Made by a program: the position numbers and the translations under genes
Assembly: GCA_035510155.1 (NCBI GenBank)
Contig: DATKHR010000273.1
Location: 1-6,921 of the forward strand
Length of the DNA: 6,921 nt
DNA from: DATKHR01 sp035510155
Lineage (GTDB): Bacteria; Acidobacteriota; Vicinamibacteria; Vicinamibacterales; CAVVIG01
Direction: 5' to 3'
Notes under the pieces: generated by a model
What the model was told of the DNA's origin: nothing
Database searches by the model: none
Seen by the model: only the letters and a program-made list of their open reading frames with translations
Shown here: in pieces, positions 1 through 6,695 of the stretch
Layout: each line of letters begins with the position of its first letter
Position numbering within the stretch: position 1 is the stretch's first letter

Positions 1-539
1 TCCACGATCCGAACTGGGATTGGCGAACAATCGACTGGGATCGCGATCTGGCGTACGCCGAGCAAAAGCTGCCCTTCATGCAGGCCGTGGAGCGCGACCT
101 CACGCCGTTCAAGAGGCACGGGGGCAAGCTGCTGATGTACACGGGCTGGGCCGATCCGGTCGTACCGCCTCAGGACACCGCCGCGTACTACGATGGCGTT
201 GTGAAAACCATGGGTGGCATCGAGAAGACGAAGGACTTCTTCCGCTTCTTCACGGCGCCCGGGATGGGACACTGCAGTGGCGGGCCGGGCCCGAATCAGT
301 TCGACACGCTCGCCGCGCTCGAACAATGGGTCGAAAAGGGCGTCGCGCCCGACAAGCTGATCGCCTCCCACATCACCAACGGCAAGGTCGACCGCACGCG
401 ACCGCTTTGTCTGTACCCGCTGGTCGCGCGATGGAAGGGGGTCGGCAGCACGGACGAAGCGGCGAACTTCTCGTGCGTGACGGCTGAACCTCCGAGTGCC
501 CCGCGCCGGACGGCGACGCCTTCAAGCAGTCAGCGCTAA
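1..539 (+). CDS. Tannase/feruloyl esterase family protein, C-terminal part (5' truncated)
   Basis: The gene runs off the left edge; whole codons begin at base 3 and the TAA stop is at 537-539, leaving about 178 residues. The family (tannase/feruloyl esterase, alpha/beta hydrolase fold) hydrolyses ester bonds of galloyl or hydroxycinnamoyl esters and is usually exported. Visible family marks are GWADPVVPP, whose Asp (codon 153-155) fits the catalytic acid, and GMGHCSGGPGPNQFD, whose His (270-272) fits the catalytic base. A Cys directly follows that His (273-275), as in tannases, where it pairs with a Cys beside the nucleophile. The tail PLCLYPLVARWKG...ANFSC is also typical. The nucleophile serine and any signal peptide lie outside the window. 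A Pro/Ser/Arg-rich end (about 18 residues) follows the conserved core. It reads in the same direction as the desaturase 24 nt downstream and may be cotranscribed. Family assignment is firm; the exact ester substrate is unknown. Confidence 0.9.
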   Translation, partial: HDPNWDWRTIDWDRDLAYAEQKLPFMQAVERDLTPFKRHGGKLLMYTGWADPVVPPQDTAAYYDGVVKTMGGIEKTKDFFRFFTAPGMGHCSGGPGPNQFDTLAALEQWVEKGVAPDKLIASHITNGKVDRTRPLCLYPLVARWKGVGSTDEAANFSCVTAEPPSAPRRTATPSSSQR

Positions 540-563
540 GGGGGTAAGCTAGGATCGAGCGAG

Positions 564-1508
564 ATGGCCCGCGCCGACTACATTCACGTCGCGCGTGTTC
601 AGCACCATACGACACGGCGGCGAGACATCCTGCAGACGCATCCCGAGGTGCGCGATCTCGCAGGACCCACGCCGGTCACCGCACTTTGGGTCATCGCCCT
701 CGTCGGCGTCCAGCTGGCGCTCTCGCTGCTCGTCGGCGGCACTCGATGGTGGATTTGGCTCCCGACTGCCTACATCGTCGGGGCGACGATCGATCACGCC
801 CTGTGGGTCCTCATTCACGAGTGCACGCACAATCTCGTCTTCCGGCGTCCGCAGCTGAACAAGCTGACCGGAATCGTCGCGAATCTGCCGCTGGTGTTTC
901 CCGCCGCGCTCTCGTTCGGCCGTTATCATCTGTTGCACCACCAGCACCTCGGGGAGCTCGACTATGACGCCGACGTACCCGGTCCGCTGGAGTCACGTGT
1001 CATCAAAGGCTCGATGCTGAAGGCGGCGTGGTTGGCGGCTTTTGCCGGCATTCAGGGTCTCGTCCGCACGCACCGGCTCAAGAAGGTCTCGTTTTTCGAC
1101 CGCTGGATCGCCGCGAACTTCGTCACGCAGATCTGCGCGACGGGTGCGCTCTACTGGTTGGTCGGTCCGCGACCGCTCATCTACCTCGCCGCCTCGTCGA
1201 TTAGCGCGATCGGCCTGCACCCGCTCGGCGCTCGATGGATTCAAGAGCATTTCGTGTTCGCGGAAGACCAGGAGACCTACTCGTACTACGGGCCGCTCAA
1301 TCGCGTGTGCTTCAACATGGGCTACCACAACGAGCACCACGATTTCGTGACCGTGCCATGGTCTCGCCTGCCAGCACTGAAGCGGGCGGCACCGGAGTTC
1401 TACGACACGCTGTATGCCCACCGCTCGTGGACGCGGCTGCTCCTCCGATTCGTCTTTGACAGCGACCGGACGCTCTTCGACCGCATCGTGCGGCCGAGCC
1501 GCGACTGA
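564..1508 (+). CDS. Sphingolipid delta-4 (dihydroceramide) desaturase-like membrane desaturase
   Basis: This 314-residue integral membrane di-iron desaturase resembles the DEGS family, which inserts the 4,5-trans double bond into dihydroceramide using O2 and electrons from cytochrome b5. The N-terminal segment (about residues 5-40, with the TRRRDIL stretch) matches the lipid-desaturase N-terminal domain that is special to DEGS proteins. The three histidine boxes are intact: HECTH at 85-89, HLLHH at 122-126 (followed by LGELDYDADVP) and HNEHH at 255-259 in GYHNEHHDF. ETYSYYGPLN just before box 3 is also a DEGS hallmark. Hydrophobic stretches near 38-58, 62-84, 103-117 and 175-205 fit membrane spans. 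The length equals that of eukaryotic DEGS (about 320 aa). One difference is Val where DEGS has Pro after box 3 (HHDFV). The ATG is supported by an AGGA at 551-554 and by the alignable N-terminus. A related fatty-acyl substrate instead of ceramide is possible; no sphingolipid synthesis gene is visible nearby. Confidence 0.88.
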   Translation: MARADYIHVARVQHHTTRRRDILQTHPEVRDLAGPTPVTALWVIALVGVQLALSLLVGGTRWWIWLPTAYIVGATIDHALWVLIHECTHNLVFRRPQLNKLTGIVANLPLVFPAALSFGRYHLLHHQHLGELDYDADVPGPLESRVIKGSMLKAAWLAAFAGIQGLVRTHRLKKVSFFDRWIAANFVTQICATGALYWLVGPRPLIYLAASSISAIGLHPLGARWIQEHFVFAEDQETYSYYGPLNRVCFNMGYHNEHHDFVTVPWSRLPALKRAAPEFYDTLYAHRSWTRLLLRFVFDSDRTLFDRIVRPSRD

Positions 1509-1513
1509 CTTCG

Positions 1514-1527
1514 TCAGCCATCAGCCA
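1514..1527. repeat. Tandem heptamer TCAGCCA x2 in the convergent gap
   Basis: Two perfect copies of TCAGCCA fill most of the 19-nt space between the tail-to-tail desaturase and alcohol dehydrogenase genes. Just before it, CTGAC-TTC-GTCAG (1505-1517) could form a 5-bp hairpin that includes the desaturase stop codon. It has no T-tract, so I do not call it a terminator. No function is established for the repeat. Confidence 0.6.
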
Positions 1528-2628
1528 TTACCAGATGACGACCCCCCTGGCCCCGTCGCTCGCCTCAAGGGCCGCGAGCGCGCCGTTGATCTGAACAAGC
1601 GCGTACCGGCGCGCGACCATTTCCTTCAGCTTCAGCCGGCCTTCCTCGTAAAGACCGACCAGATGCGCGATGTCTTCCAGCGGACGCCCCGATCCGTACA
1701 CCGATCCGATCAGCCGTTTCTCTTGCATCACAAACGGGAACATCGCGATTGCGCCCTGCGCGTCCGCGCGCGACAACCCGGTGACGACAACGGTGCCGCC
1801 TTTCCTCGCGCAGGTGAGAGCGGTCGTCAGCGTCGCGGGGCTCCCCACCGTGTCGAACACGAAGTCGGCGCCGCGGCCTCGCGTGAGATCGCGAACGCCT
1901 GCGGGCACATCGATGGCGGCGTCGATGGTGTGCGTTGCGCCGAATTGCCGCGCGATCGCGAGCGGGGCCGGCCGTCGATCGATCGCGACAATGGTCTCCG
2001 CGTGGGCAATGACCGCGCCCTGCACGACGTTCAACCCGATGCCGCCTGCGCCAATGACGGCGACGGTCGATCCGGCCTGCGCTTTTGCAGCGTTGGTGAC
2101 GGCCCCCACGCCGGTCAAGACGGCACAGCCCAGGGTAGCAAGCGCATCGAACGGCACGCTTCGCGAGACCGGCACCGTTCCGGTCTCGGGGACGACGACA
2201 AAGTCGGCGAAGCATGCCGTGCCGAGGAATGCTGCAACGTCGTGATCGCGCGCGTGCAGTCGGGCGGCGCCAGATGGAAGCCTGTTCCGGAAGGTAACCT
2301 TCTCCACACGATCGCAGAGGGCCGCGCGCCCCTCACGACAGGGCGGACACTCGCCGCAAGGCGGCGCCCAACAGAGAACGACATGGTCGCCGGCCGCCAC
2401 CCGGGTGACGCCCGCGCCGATCTCGCGAACGACGCCTGCGCCCTCGTGGCCGAGGACGACGGGCGTCCTCATCGGCCACTCGCCGCGAGCGGGATGCAAA
2501 TCGCTGTGGCAGACGCCGGCCGCGCGCATCTCGACGAGAACCTCTCCAGGTCCCGGCGCGTCGAGCACGGCCGGCTCGACCGATAGGGGCTGTCCCTGTT
2601 CCCAGAGAATCGCGGCCTGAATTCGCAT
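1528..2628 (-). CDS. Zinc-dependent alcohol dehydrogenase (MDR superfamily)
   Basis: This 366-residue medium-chain zinc alcohol dehydrogenase would oxidise an alcohol to an aldehyde or ketone with NAD+ in the cytoplasm. Catalytic zinc ligands are C40 (GVCHSDLH), H61-E62 (GHEGAGVV) and C168 (LGCAVLTG). The structural zinc lobe is complete: C91, C94, C97 and C105. The Rossmann motif GAGGIG is at 193-198, and D217 at the end of the following strand predicts NAD rather than NADP. The sequence style is that of the class III/benzyl-alcohol dehydrogenase branch, but substrate cannot be assigned. I start at ATG 2626-2628 (MRIQAAILWEQ), which gives the family's normal N-terminus and a 32-nt gap to the upstream SDR. 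The open frame continues to an ATG at 2700, but that adds 24 unconserved residues and would overlap the SDR end. No strong Shine-Dalgarno is seen. It is the last gene of the minus-strand cluster. Confidence 0.92.
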   Translation of the reverse strand: MRIQAAILWEQGQPLSVEPAVLDAPGPGEVLVEMRAAGVCHSDLHPARGEWPMRTPVVLGHEGAGVVREIGAGVTRVAAGDHVVLCWAPPCGECPPCREGRAALCDRVEKVTFRNRLPSGAARLHARDHDVAAFLGTACFADFVVVPETGTVPVSRSVPFDALATLGCAVLTGVGAVTNAAKAQAGSTVAVIGAGGIGLNVVQGAVIAHAETIVAIDRRPAPLAIARQFGATHTIDAAIDVPAGVRDLTRGRGADFVFDTVGSPATLTTALTCARKGGTVVVTGLSRADAQGAIAMFPFVMQEKRLIGSVYGSGRPLEDIAHLVGLYEEGRLKLKEMVARRYALVQINGALAALEASDGARGVVIW

Positions 2629-2660
2629 CGCTCTCGCTGCGCTGACTGCCGGATCGTGAC

Positions 2661-3425
2661 CTACGAATGTCGAAGCGACCGCCGCATTCCTCCGAGCCAT
2701 CGGTCCGGATCGGCGGCCCTCCGCCGCGCGTACTCGGCCACCTCCTGATGCGGGAGGATCAGAAACCGCTCCCTTTCAAGCCCTCTCACCACGAGCTCCG
2801 CGACAGCGTCGGCCTCCAGGGCACCATCGATGAGAAACCGACTCGTGTTCTCCTCGGCGCGTTTGAGCATGTCGGTCTTGACGCCCTGGGGGCAAAGTGC
2901 GGACACCTTGATTCCCCGGTCCCCGTACGCGATGGACAGCCACTCGGCGAACGCCAGCGCGGCGTGCTTGGTGACCGCATACGTCGCGGAATAGGGATGC
3001 GTGAGCAGACCCGCGGCTGACACCGTGTGAAGGAAGTAGCCGTCGCCTCGCTGGAGCATTCCCGGTAGCGCCGCCCGGGCGGCGTAGACATGGGCCATGA
3101 CGTTGACTTCCCAGCAACGCTGCCAGTCGTCGTTCGGCGACTCCTCGCCGCCATGGACAGCGATCCCGGCATTCGAGCAGAAGAGGTCGATGCGCCCGTA
3201 CCGTCCGGTCACGTCACGAACGAGCCGTTGCACGTCCGGCTCGCGCGCCACATCAGCCACAATCGCGTCCCCGCCGACGTCGCGCGCCACGCGCTCGGCG
3301 CTCGCGCGATCGATGTCTGTCACGGCGATCGCCGCGGGCCGCTCCCGAGCAAACCGATGGCACAACGCTCGGCCGATTCCGTTGCCGGCGCCCGTGACGA
3401 CGATCACCCGGCCGGTCAGTTGCAT
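2661..3425 (-). CDS. SDR family NAD(P)-dependent oxidoreductase
   Basis: This 254-residue classical short-chain dehydrogenase/reductase interconverts a hydroxyl and a keto group, probably in the cytoplasm. The cofactor motif TGAGNGIG is at residues 11-18, and D37 at the end of the second strand suggests NAD(H). The NAG motif is at 85-87. The catalytic tetrad is complete: N108, S136, Y149 and K153 (YAVTK). The length is standard for classical SDRs. The ATG at 3423-3425 (MQLTGRVIVVTGAG) places the Rossmann motif at the usual distance from the N-terminus. The open frame extends back to 3551, but the extra 42 residues overlap the transporter gene and are basic and unlike any SDR. It lies 34 nt after the transporter stop and 32 nt before the alcohol dehydrogenase, so cotranscription is likely. 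With the ADH it may carry out successive or alternative alcohol oxidations. The substrate is unknown. Confidence 0.9.
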   Translation of the reverse strand: MQLTGRVIVVTGAGNGIGRALCHRFARERPAAIAVTDIDRASAERVARDVGGDAIVADVAREPDVQRLVRDVTGRYGRIDLFCSNAGIAVHGGEESPNDDWQRCWEVNVMAHVYAARAALPGMLQRGDGYFLHTVSAAGLLTHPYSATYAVTKHAALAFAEWLSIAYGDRGIKVSALCPQGVKTDMLKRAEENTSRFLIDGALEADAVAELVVRGLERERFLILPHQEVAEYARRRAADPDRWLGGMRRSLRHS

Positions 3426-3439
3426 GAACGGACCACGCA

Positions 3440-3453
3440 CCAAGGCCCAAGGA
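3440..3453. repeat. Short direct repeat CCAAGG, period 7
   Basis: CCAAGGC is followed directly by CCAAGGA in the 34-nt gap between the transporter stop and the SDR start. The flanks also carry two copies of GGACCA (3430-3435 and 3451-3456), so the whole gap is low-complexity. No hairpin or T-tract makes it a terminator. It may be a product of replication slippage. Confidence 0.5.
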
Positions 3454-3459
3454 CCAGCG

Positions 3460-4851
3460 TCACGCTGCCCCAGCCGGCGCCCGCATCCAAGTTTGGAGCT
3501 TCGCGACATCGTTCTTGACGGTGCGCGATGCCGCAAAGAGCACGAGCGCAAGGATCGCCGCGAGCAGCGGGACGACGTACATGGCCGTGTGCAGCCCCTG
3601 GGCCCGGAACGGCTCCAGCGCGCGTAGATCGAACCCCTTCGATTCGCCCACGAGGCTGCGGAGCTCGGCCGTCATGATCGCGCCGAACGGCAAGGGGGCC
3701 ACCGCGCCCGCGGCGGACGCCGCTTGGAAGGTGAAGTAGTCGCTGGCGAGGCCGGTGCCCACTGGCCCGAATGACGCCCCGAGCACGTACATCGCGAAGA
3801 AGTACAGCGCCATTGCCGTGCCCCTGAGCGACGGCTCCATGACGTCATGAATGGTCGAGTACACCGTCGAGTAGTAGGCGAACATCACGCCCGACCCGGC
3901 GCCCATCAGGAGCGCGAAGCCAACGACATCGCCGCGCGCGCGGGCCAGGCCGAAAAACATGAGCGGCGCCGAGAGCGCAATCGCCGCCGTGCCGACAATC
4001 AGGCGGCCGTCGACGCGCTTGGCGTGCAGGCGATCAGCCAGAATCCCGCCGATCGTGAGACCCACGATGCCCGAAAAGCCATAGACACAGGCGGACACCC
4101 AACCGGCCTCCAGAAAACTCATGCGATGGAACCGAACGAGAAACGGCGCCACGAACGCGCCGAGGGCGTACATGTTGAAGTTGTGCAGCGCACCCGACGC
4201 GATGACCCACAGCATGGTCGGCGTCGCGAGCACGAGGCGATAGGGGTTGCCGGCGCGGCAGCGAGCGCCGACTGCGTGCGTCTCGACCATCCCGCGCGGC
4301 GGCTCGCGCATGAGCACAGCCAAAAGGGCGCAAAAGAGGCCCGGAATCGCCGCGACGTAAAAGGCATTGCGCCAGCCCCAACTCTGGAGAATCCATCCGC
4401 CGGCCATGTTGGCCAGGCCGAGGCCGATCGGGAGCCCGAGCATCCAGATCGCGACCGCGCGGGCGCGCAGTCCTGCCGGAAACAGGTCGCCGATGAGAGA
4501 CGTCGAAGCCGGCGAGCAGGTCGCCTCGCCCACGCCGACGCCAAGGCGGGCCGCGATGAGCTGCGCGAAGTTTCGCGCGATCCCGGACACCGCCGTCAGC
4601 AAGCTCCACACGAACACGCCGCCCGCCAGAATCATCCGGCGTTCCTTACGGTCAGACAGCCGGCCGAGCGGCAGGCCGACAACTGCGTACAGGAGCGTGA
4701 AGACCGTGCCGAGCAGGCCGAGCGCCGTGTCGCTCAACGCCCATTCGCGTCGAATGCCTTCGCCGACACCGCCGATGATCTGGCGGTCGAAGAAGTTCAT
4801 CAGGTTGATCGCGAACAGCACGACGAGCGCGTAGACTGCCCCTGGCGCCAC
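3460..4851 (-). CDS. MFS transporter, Spinster-like family
   Basis: This is a 12-helix major facilitator of the inner membrane, 463 residues from the chosen start. Helix 1 ends in NFFDRQ (19-24), the Spinster-type N-x-x-DRQ motif. The MFS motif A loop is at 63-75 (GRLSDRKERR), and R102...GVGVGEA (104-110) followed by SLIGDLFP is the Spinster-like helix-4 signature. Between the last two helices there is a long non-membrane stretch (about 370-421), then the final helix (about 424-441). Family members move hydrophobic organic solutes; animal members carry lysolipids or sphingosine-1-phosphate, while bacterial relatives are mostly uncharacterised and often lie in catabolic operons. The start is uncertain. 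The open frame reaches back to 5022 but overlaps the upstream gene. I favour GTG 4851, preceded by GGGAAGGG (4855-4862); a TTG at 4878 would add 9 residues. It is the second gene of the operon. Confidence 0.88.
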   Translation of the reverse strand: MAPGAVYALVVLFAINLMNFFDRQIIGGVGEGIRREWALSDTALGLLGTVFTLLYAVVGLPLGRLSDRKERRMILAGGVFVWSLLTAVSGIARNFAQLIAARLGVGVGEATCSPASTSLIGDLFPAGLRARAVAIWMLGLPIGLGLANMAGGWILQSWGWRNAFYVAAIPGLFCALLAVLMREPPRGMVETHAVGARCRAGNPYRLVLATPTMLWVIASGALHNFNMYALGAFVAPFLVRFHRMSFLEAGWVSACVYGFSGIVGLTIGGILADRLHAKRVDGRLIVGTAAIALSAPLMFFGLARARGDVVGFALLMGAGSGVMFAYYSTVYSTIHDVMEPSLRGTAMALYFFAMYVLGASFGPVGTGLASDYFTFQAASAAGAVAPLPFGAIMTAELRSLVGESKGFDLRALEPFRAQGLHTAMYVVPLLAAILALVLFAASRTVKNDVAKLQTWMRAPAGAA

Positions 4852-4854
4852 TAA

Positions 4855-4862
4855 CCCTTCCC
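4855..4862 (-). promoter_or_regulatory. Candidate ribosome binding site of the MFS gene
   Basis: GGGAAGGG on the minus strand ends 3 nt before the proposed GTG start at 4851. The spacing is short for a Shine-Dalgarno, so it supports the start only moderately. The competing TTG at 4878 has GGGGAT at 4885-4890 in front of it. Confidence 0.4.
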
Positions 4863-4869
4863 GCCTTTC

Positions 4870-4900
4870 AATCCGCAACCTGTAATCCCCAATTCCGCAA
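4870..4900. repeat. Three imperfect copies of AATCCGCAA in the ACAD-MFS gap
   Basis: AATCCGCAA (4870-4878), AATCCCCAA (4884-4892) and ATTCCGCAA (4892-4900) fill most of the 49-nt space between the acyl-CoA dehydrogenase stop and the transporter start. The segment is clearly more AT-rich than the surrounding genes. That argues it is non-coding and favours the downstream GTG start for the transporter. It may be a degenerate simple repeat; it is too short to be called a CRISPR array or REP element. Confidence 0.55.
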
Positions 4901-6670
4901 TTAGAAGGGGTGCTTTCCCGCCTCAATGACCGCATCCGCGATCCTCCGGCGCGCAGCGATGGCGTCAAACGACACAGGCGCGACCAGGGGCTCGATGTTC
5001 GTCGCCAGGTCGGCATCTGCACGGCGTGCGTTGAGCGCAGCGGCTACCTGCCGCGCCCCAGCGGCGATCTTCTCCGACGCTTCGCTGGCGTATACGCGCG
5101 CGGCGTCGGCCGCCAGGCTCGCGCGACCGTCGCCGCGCGTGTTCATTTTTTCGGCGCGTGCGATCCCGCTCTCCGCCGCGTAGATCTCGATGATGACGTC
5201 GGCGATGAGAGCCTGCACCTCCTGCGCGTCCTTTAGCGCTTCGCTGTACGTCGTGACGGCCTGCCCGAGAAGCAGGATGGCGGCGCGTTTGGCCCGAGCC
5301 ACGAAGTCGCGCTCCGCGCCCAAGGGCGACGGTCGAACGTCTGACGCCCGCGCCTGAGGAACGTCGGCTGCCCGCTGCCGCTTGGTCGTCTCGCGTGTGA
5401 AGAGCTCCGGCAACTGCTTCAACAGCCGCGCTGGAATCAGGAGCCGGTTGATCTCGTTCGTCCCCTCGTAAATGCGGGTGATCCGCGCATCGCGGTACAT
5501 TCGCTCGAGCGGAAACTCGCGCGAATACCCGTTGCCGCCGAACACCTGGACCCCCTCGTCGACCGCCCAGGCAAGGGCCTCGCTTGTCCAGATTTTGTTG
5601 ATCGAGCATTCGACCGCGAAGCCTTCAATGGTTTTCATGACGCGCTGTCCGTCCGCGCGGTCGTGGCCGCCGGCCTCGATAGCCCGGTCGACGTCTCCGA
5701 GTGCGCGATACGACATCGCGTCCCCAATGAACCCGCGAACGGCCATGCCCGCCAGCTTCTGCTTGATGAGCCCGAACTCCGCGATCGCCCTGCCGAATTG
5801 GCGACGTTCCTTCGCGTACTTCACGGCGTGCGACAGCGCGAGCTTGACGCCCGACATGTTCCGCGACCCGAGCTTGACCCGGCCGAAGTTGAGGACGTTC
5901 AAGGCCACCTTGTGTCCCTGGCCGATCGGACCGAGCACGTTTTCGACGGGCACCTTCACGTTGTCAAGCATCAGCGCGGTCGTGGACGACCCATCCAGCC
6001 CCAGCTTGATCTCGTCGCGACCGCTGACGACGCCCATCCCACGCTCGACGAGGAAGGCGGTGAATTTATCGCCATCCACTTTCGCGAAGATCGTGAAGAG
6101 GTCGGCAAAGCCGCCGTTGGTAATCCACATCTTCTGACCGTTCAGGAGATAGTGGCGGCCGTCGGGCGCCAGCGTCGCGGTCGTCCTGGCGGCCAGCGCG
6201 TCGGAGCCGGACTGCGGCTCGGTCAGCGCGTACGCGCCGATGAGCTCGCCGCTCGAAAGCCTCGGCAGATAGCGCGCCTTCTGTTCCTCCGTGCCGAAGT
6301 GCACGAGGGGAAGAGTGCCAATCGACGTGTGTGCGCCGAGCGAGCCGCCAAACGACGGATTGATTGCGATCTGTTCCCCGACGTAGGCCGCGCTGATCAA
6401 GTCGAGCCCCAGGCCGCCGTACTGCGCGGGGATCTCGAGCCGCAGCAGATCCAGCTCGCTGGCCTTGCGGAGGAGCTCGCGCGTCAACGCCCAGTCATGC
6501 TGATAGAGCCGGTCGGCGACCGGGAGCACTTCCCTTTGCATGAACTCGGCCGCCGTCCGCCCGAACAGTCGTTGTTCGTCCGTCAATTCCTCACGAACGA
6601 ACACATCGTCTGCACTCACCGGCGACGTGAGGAACTGCCCGCCGTTGACCACCGCATGTGCGTGCGTCAT
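4901..6670 (-). CDS. Long acyl-CoA dehydrogenase (VLCAD/ACAD9-like, FadE-type)
   Basis: This 589-residue FAD enzyme should introduce the trans-2 double bond into a long-chain acyl-CoA, passing electrons to electron-transfer flavoprotein. The N-terminal helical domain (about 25-145) has IPAQYGGLGLD at 80-90. The FAD/substrate loop LTEPQSGSD is at 149-157 and NGQKMWITNGG at 177-187. The C-terminal helical domain ends in RIYEGTNEI, where E402 is in the position of the catalytic base, preceded by QVFGGNGYSREFPLERMYRD-type sequence. About 170 further residues follow, as in VLCAD, ACAD9 and the roughly 590-residue bacterial FadE proteins; in VLCAD this part takes part in dimer and membrane contacts. 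The ATG at 6668-6670 lies a sensible distance before the first domain but has no clear Shine-Dalgarno. A mini-ORF with a good one overlaps it by ATGA. It is the first gene of the four-gene operon. Confidence 0.93.
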   Translation of the reverse strand: MTHAHAVVNGGQFLTSPVSADDVFVREELTDEQRLFGRTAAEFMQREVLPVADRLYQHDWALTRELLRKASELDLLRLEIPAQYGGLGLDLISAAYVGEQIAINPSFGGSLGAHTSIGTLPLVHFGTEEQKARYLPRLSSGELIGAYALTEPQSGSDALAARTTATLAPDGRHYLLNGQKMWITNGGFADLFTIFAKVDGDKFTAFLVERGMGVVSGRDEIKLGLDGSSTTALMLDNVKVPVENVLGPIGQGHKVALNVLNFGRVKLGSRNMSGVKLALSHAVKYAKERRQFGRAIAEFGLIKQKLAGMAVRGFIGDAMSYRALGDVDRAIEAGGHDRADGQRVMKTIEGFAVECSINKIWTSEALAWAVDEGVQVFGGNGYSREFPLERMYRDARITRIYEGTNEINRLLIPARLLKQLPELFTRETTKRQRAADVPQARASDVRPSPLGAERDFVARAKRAAILLLGQAVTTYSEALKDAQEVQALIADVIIEIYAAESGIARAEKMNTRGDGRASLAADAARVYASEASEKIAAGARQVAAALNARRADADLATNIEPLVAPVSFDAIAARRRIADAVIEAGKHPF

Positions 6671-6690
6671 AGCTGCCCACTTTTTTCCAT
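6667..6690 (-). CDS. Possible seven-codon leader peptide (MEKSGQL) coupled to the ACAD gene
   Basis: ATG at 6688-6690 opens a seven-codon frame (MEKSGQL) whose TGA (6667-6669) overlaps the acyl-CoA dehydrogenase ATG as ATGA. The mini-ORF has a clear Shine-Dalgarno, AAGAAGGG at 6696-6703, five bases before its start, while the dehydrogenase start has none. This geometry suits translational coupling by reinitiation. The same frame is open further upstream (to 6906), but that part lies opposite the SDR and its promoter and is not believable coding. Real translation of the peptide is an inference; the arrangement could be chance. Confidence 0.35.
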   Translation of the reverse strand: MEKSGQL

Positions 6691-6695
6691 TGTCG

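Noticed and set aside
20..487. Alternative plus-strand frame over the tannase fragment
   Set aside because: The other frame (3-539) carries the tannase motifs; this one is Arg/Gly-rich with no recognisable family.
1505..1517. CTGAC-TTC-GTCAG hairpin as intrinsic terminator
   Set aside because: The stem is only 5 bp, with no T-run on either strand after it.
1414..2586. Plus-strand open frame of 390 codons opposite the alcohol dehydrogenase
   Set aside because: It lies antisense to a gene with complete zinc and cofactor motifs and overlaps the desaturase end. Its translation is rich in Arg, Asp and Gly without any recognisable domain. Long antisense frames are expected in high-GC DNA.
2629..2700. 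Upstream start of the alcohol dehydrogenase at 2700
   Set aside because: The extra 24 residues are unlike the family N-terminus and would overlap the SDR coding end by 40 nt; the ATG at 2628 gives the normal family start.
3847..4854. Plus-strand open frame of 335 codons opposite the MFS gene
   Set aside because: Its translation is a polar His/Arg/Glu/Ala-rich sequence with no domain and is the mirror of transmembrane codons of a clear transporter. It is a shadow frame.
4870..4900. CRISPR-like array
   Set aside because: The copies are 9 bases, imperfect and almost without spacers; no cas gene is present.
4852..5022. Upstream start of the MFS gene at 5022
   Set aside because: It would overlap the acyl-CoA dehydrogenase by 122 nt, add a long basic non-membrane extension and read through the AT-rich repeat spacer.
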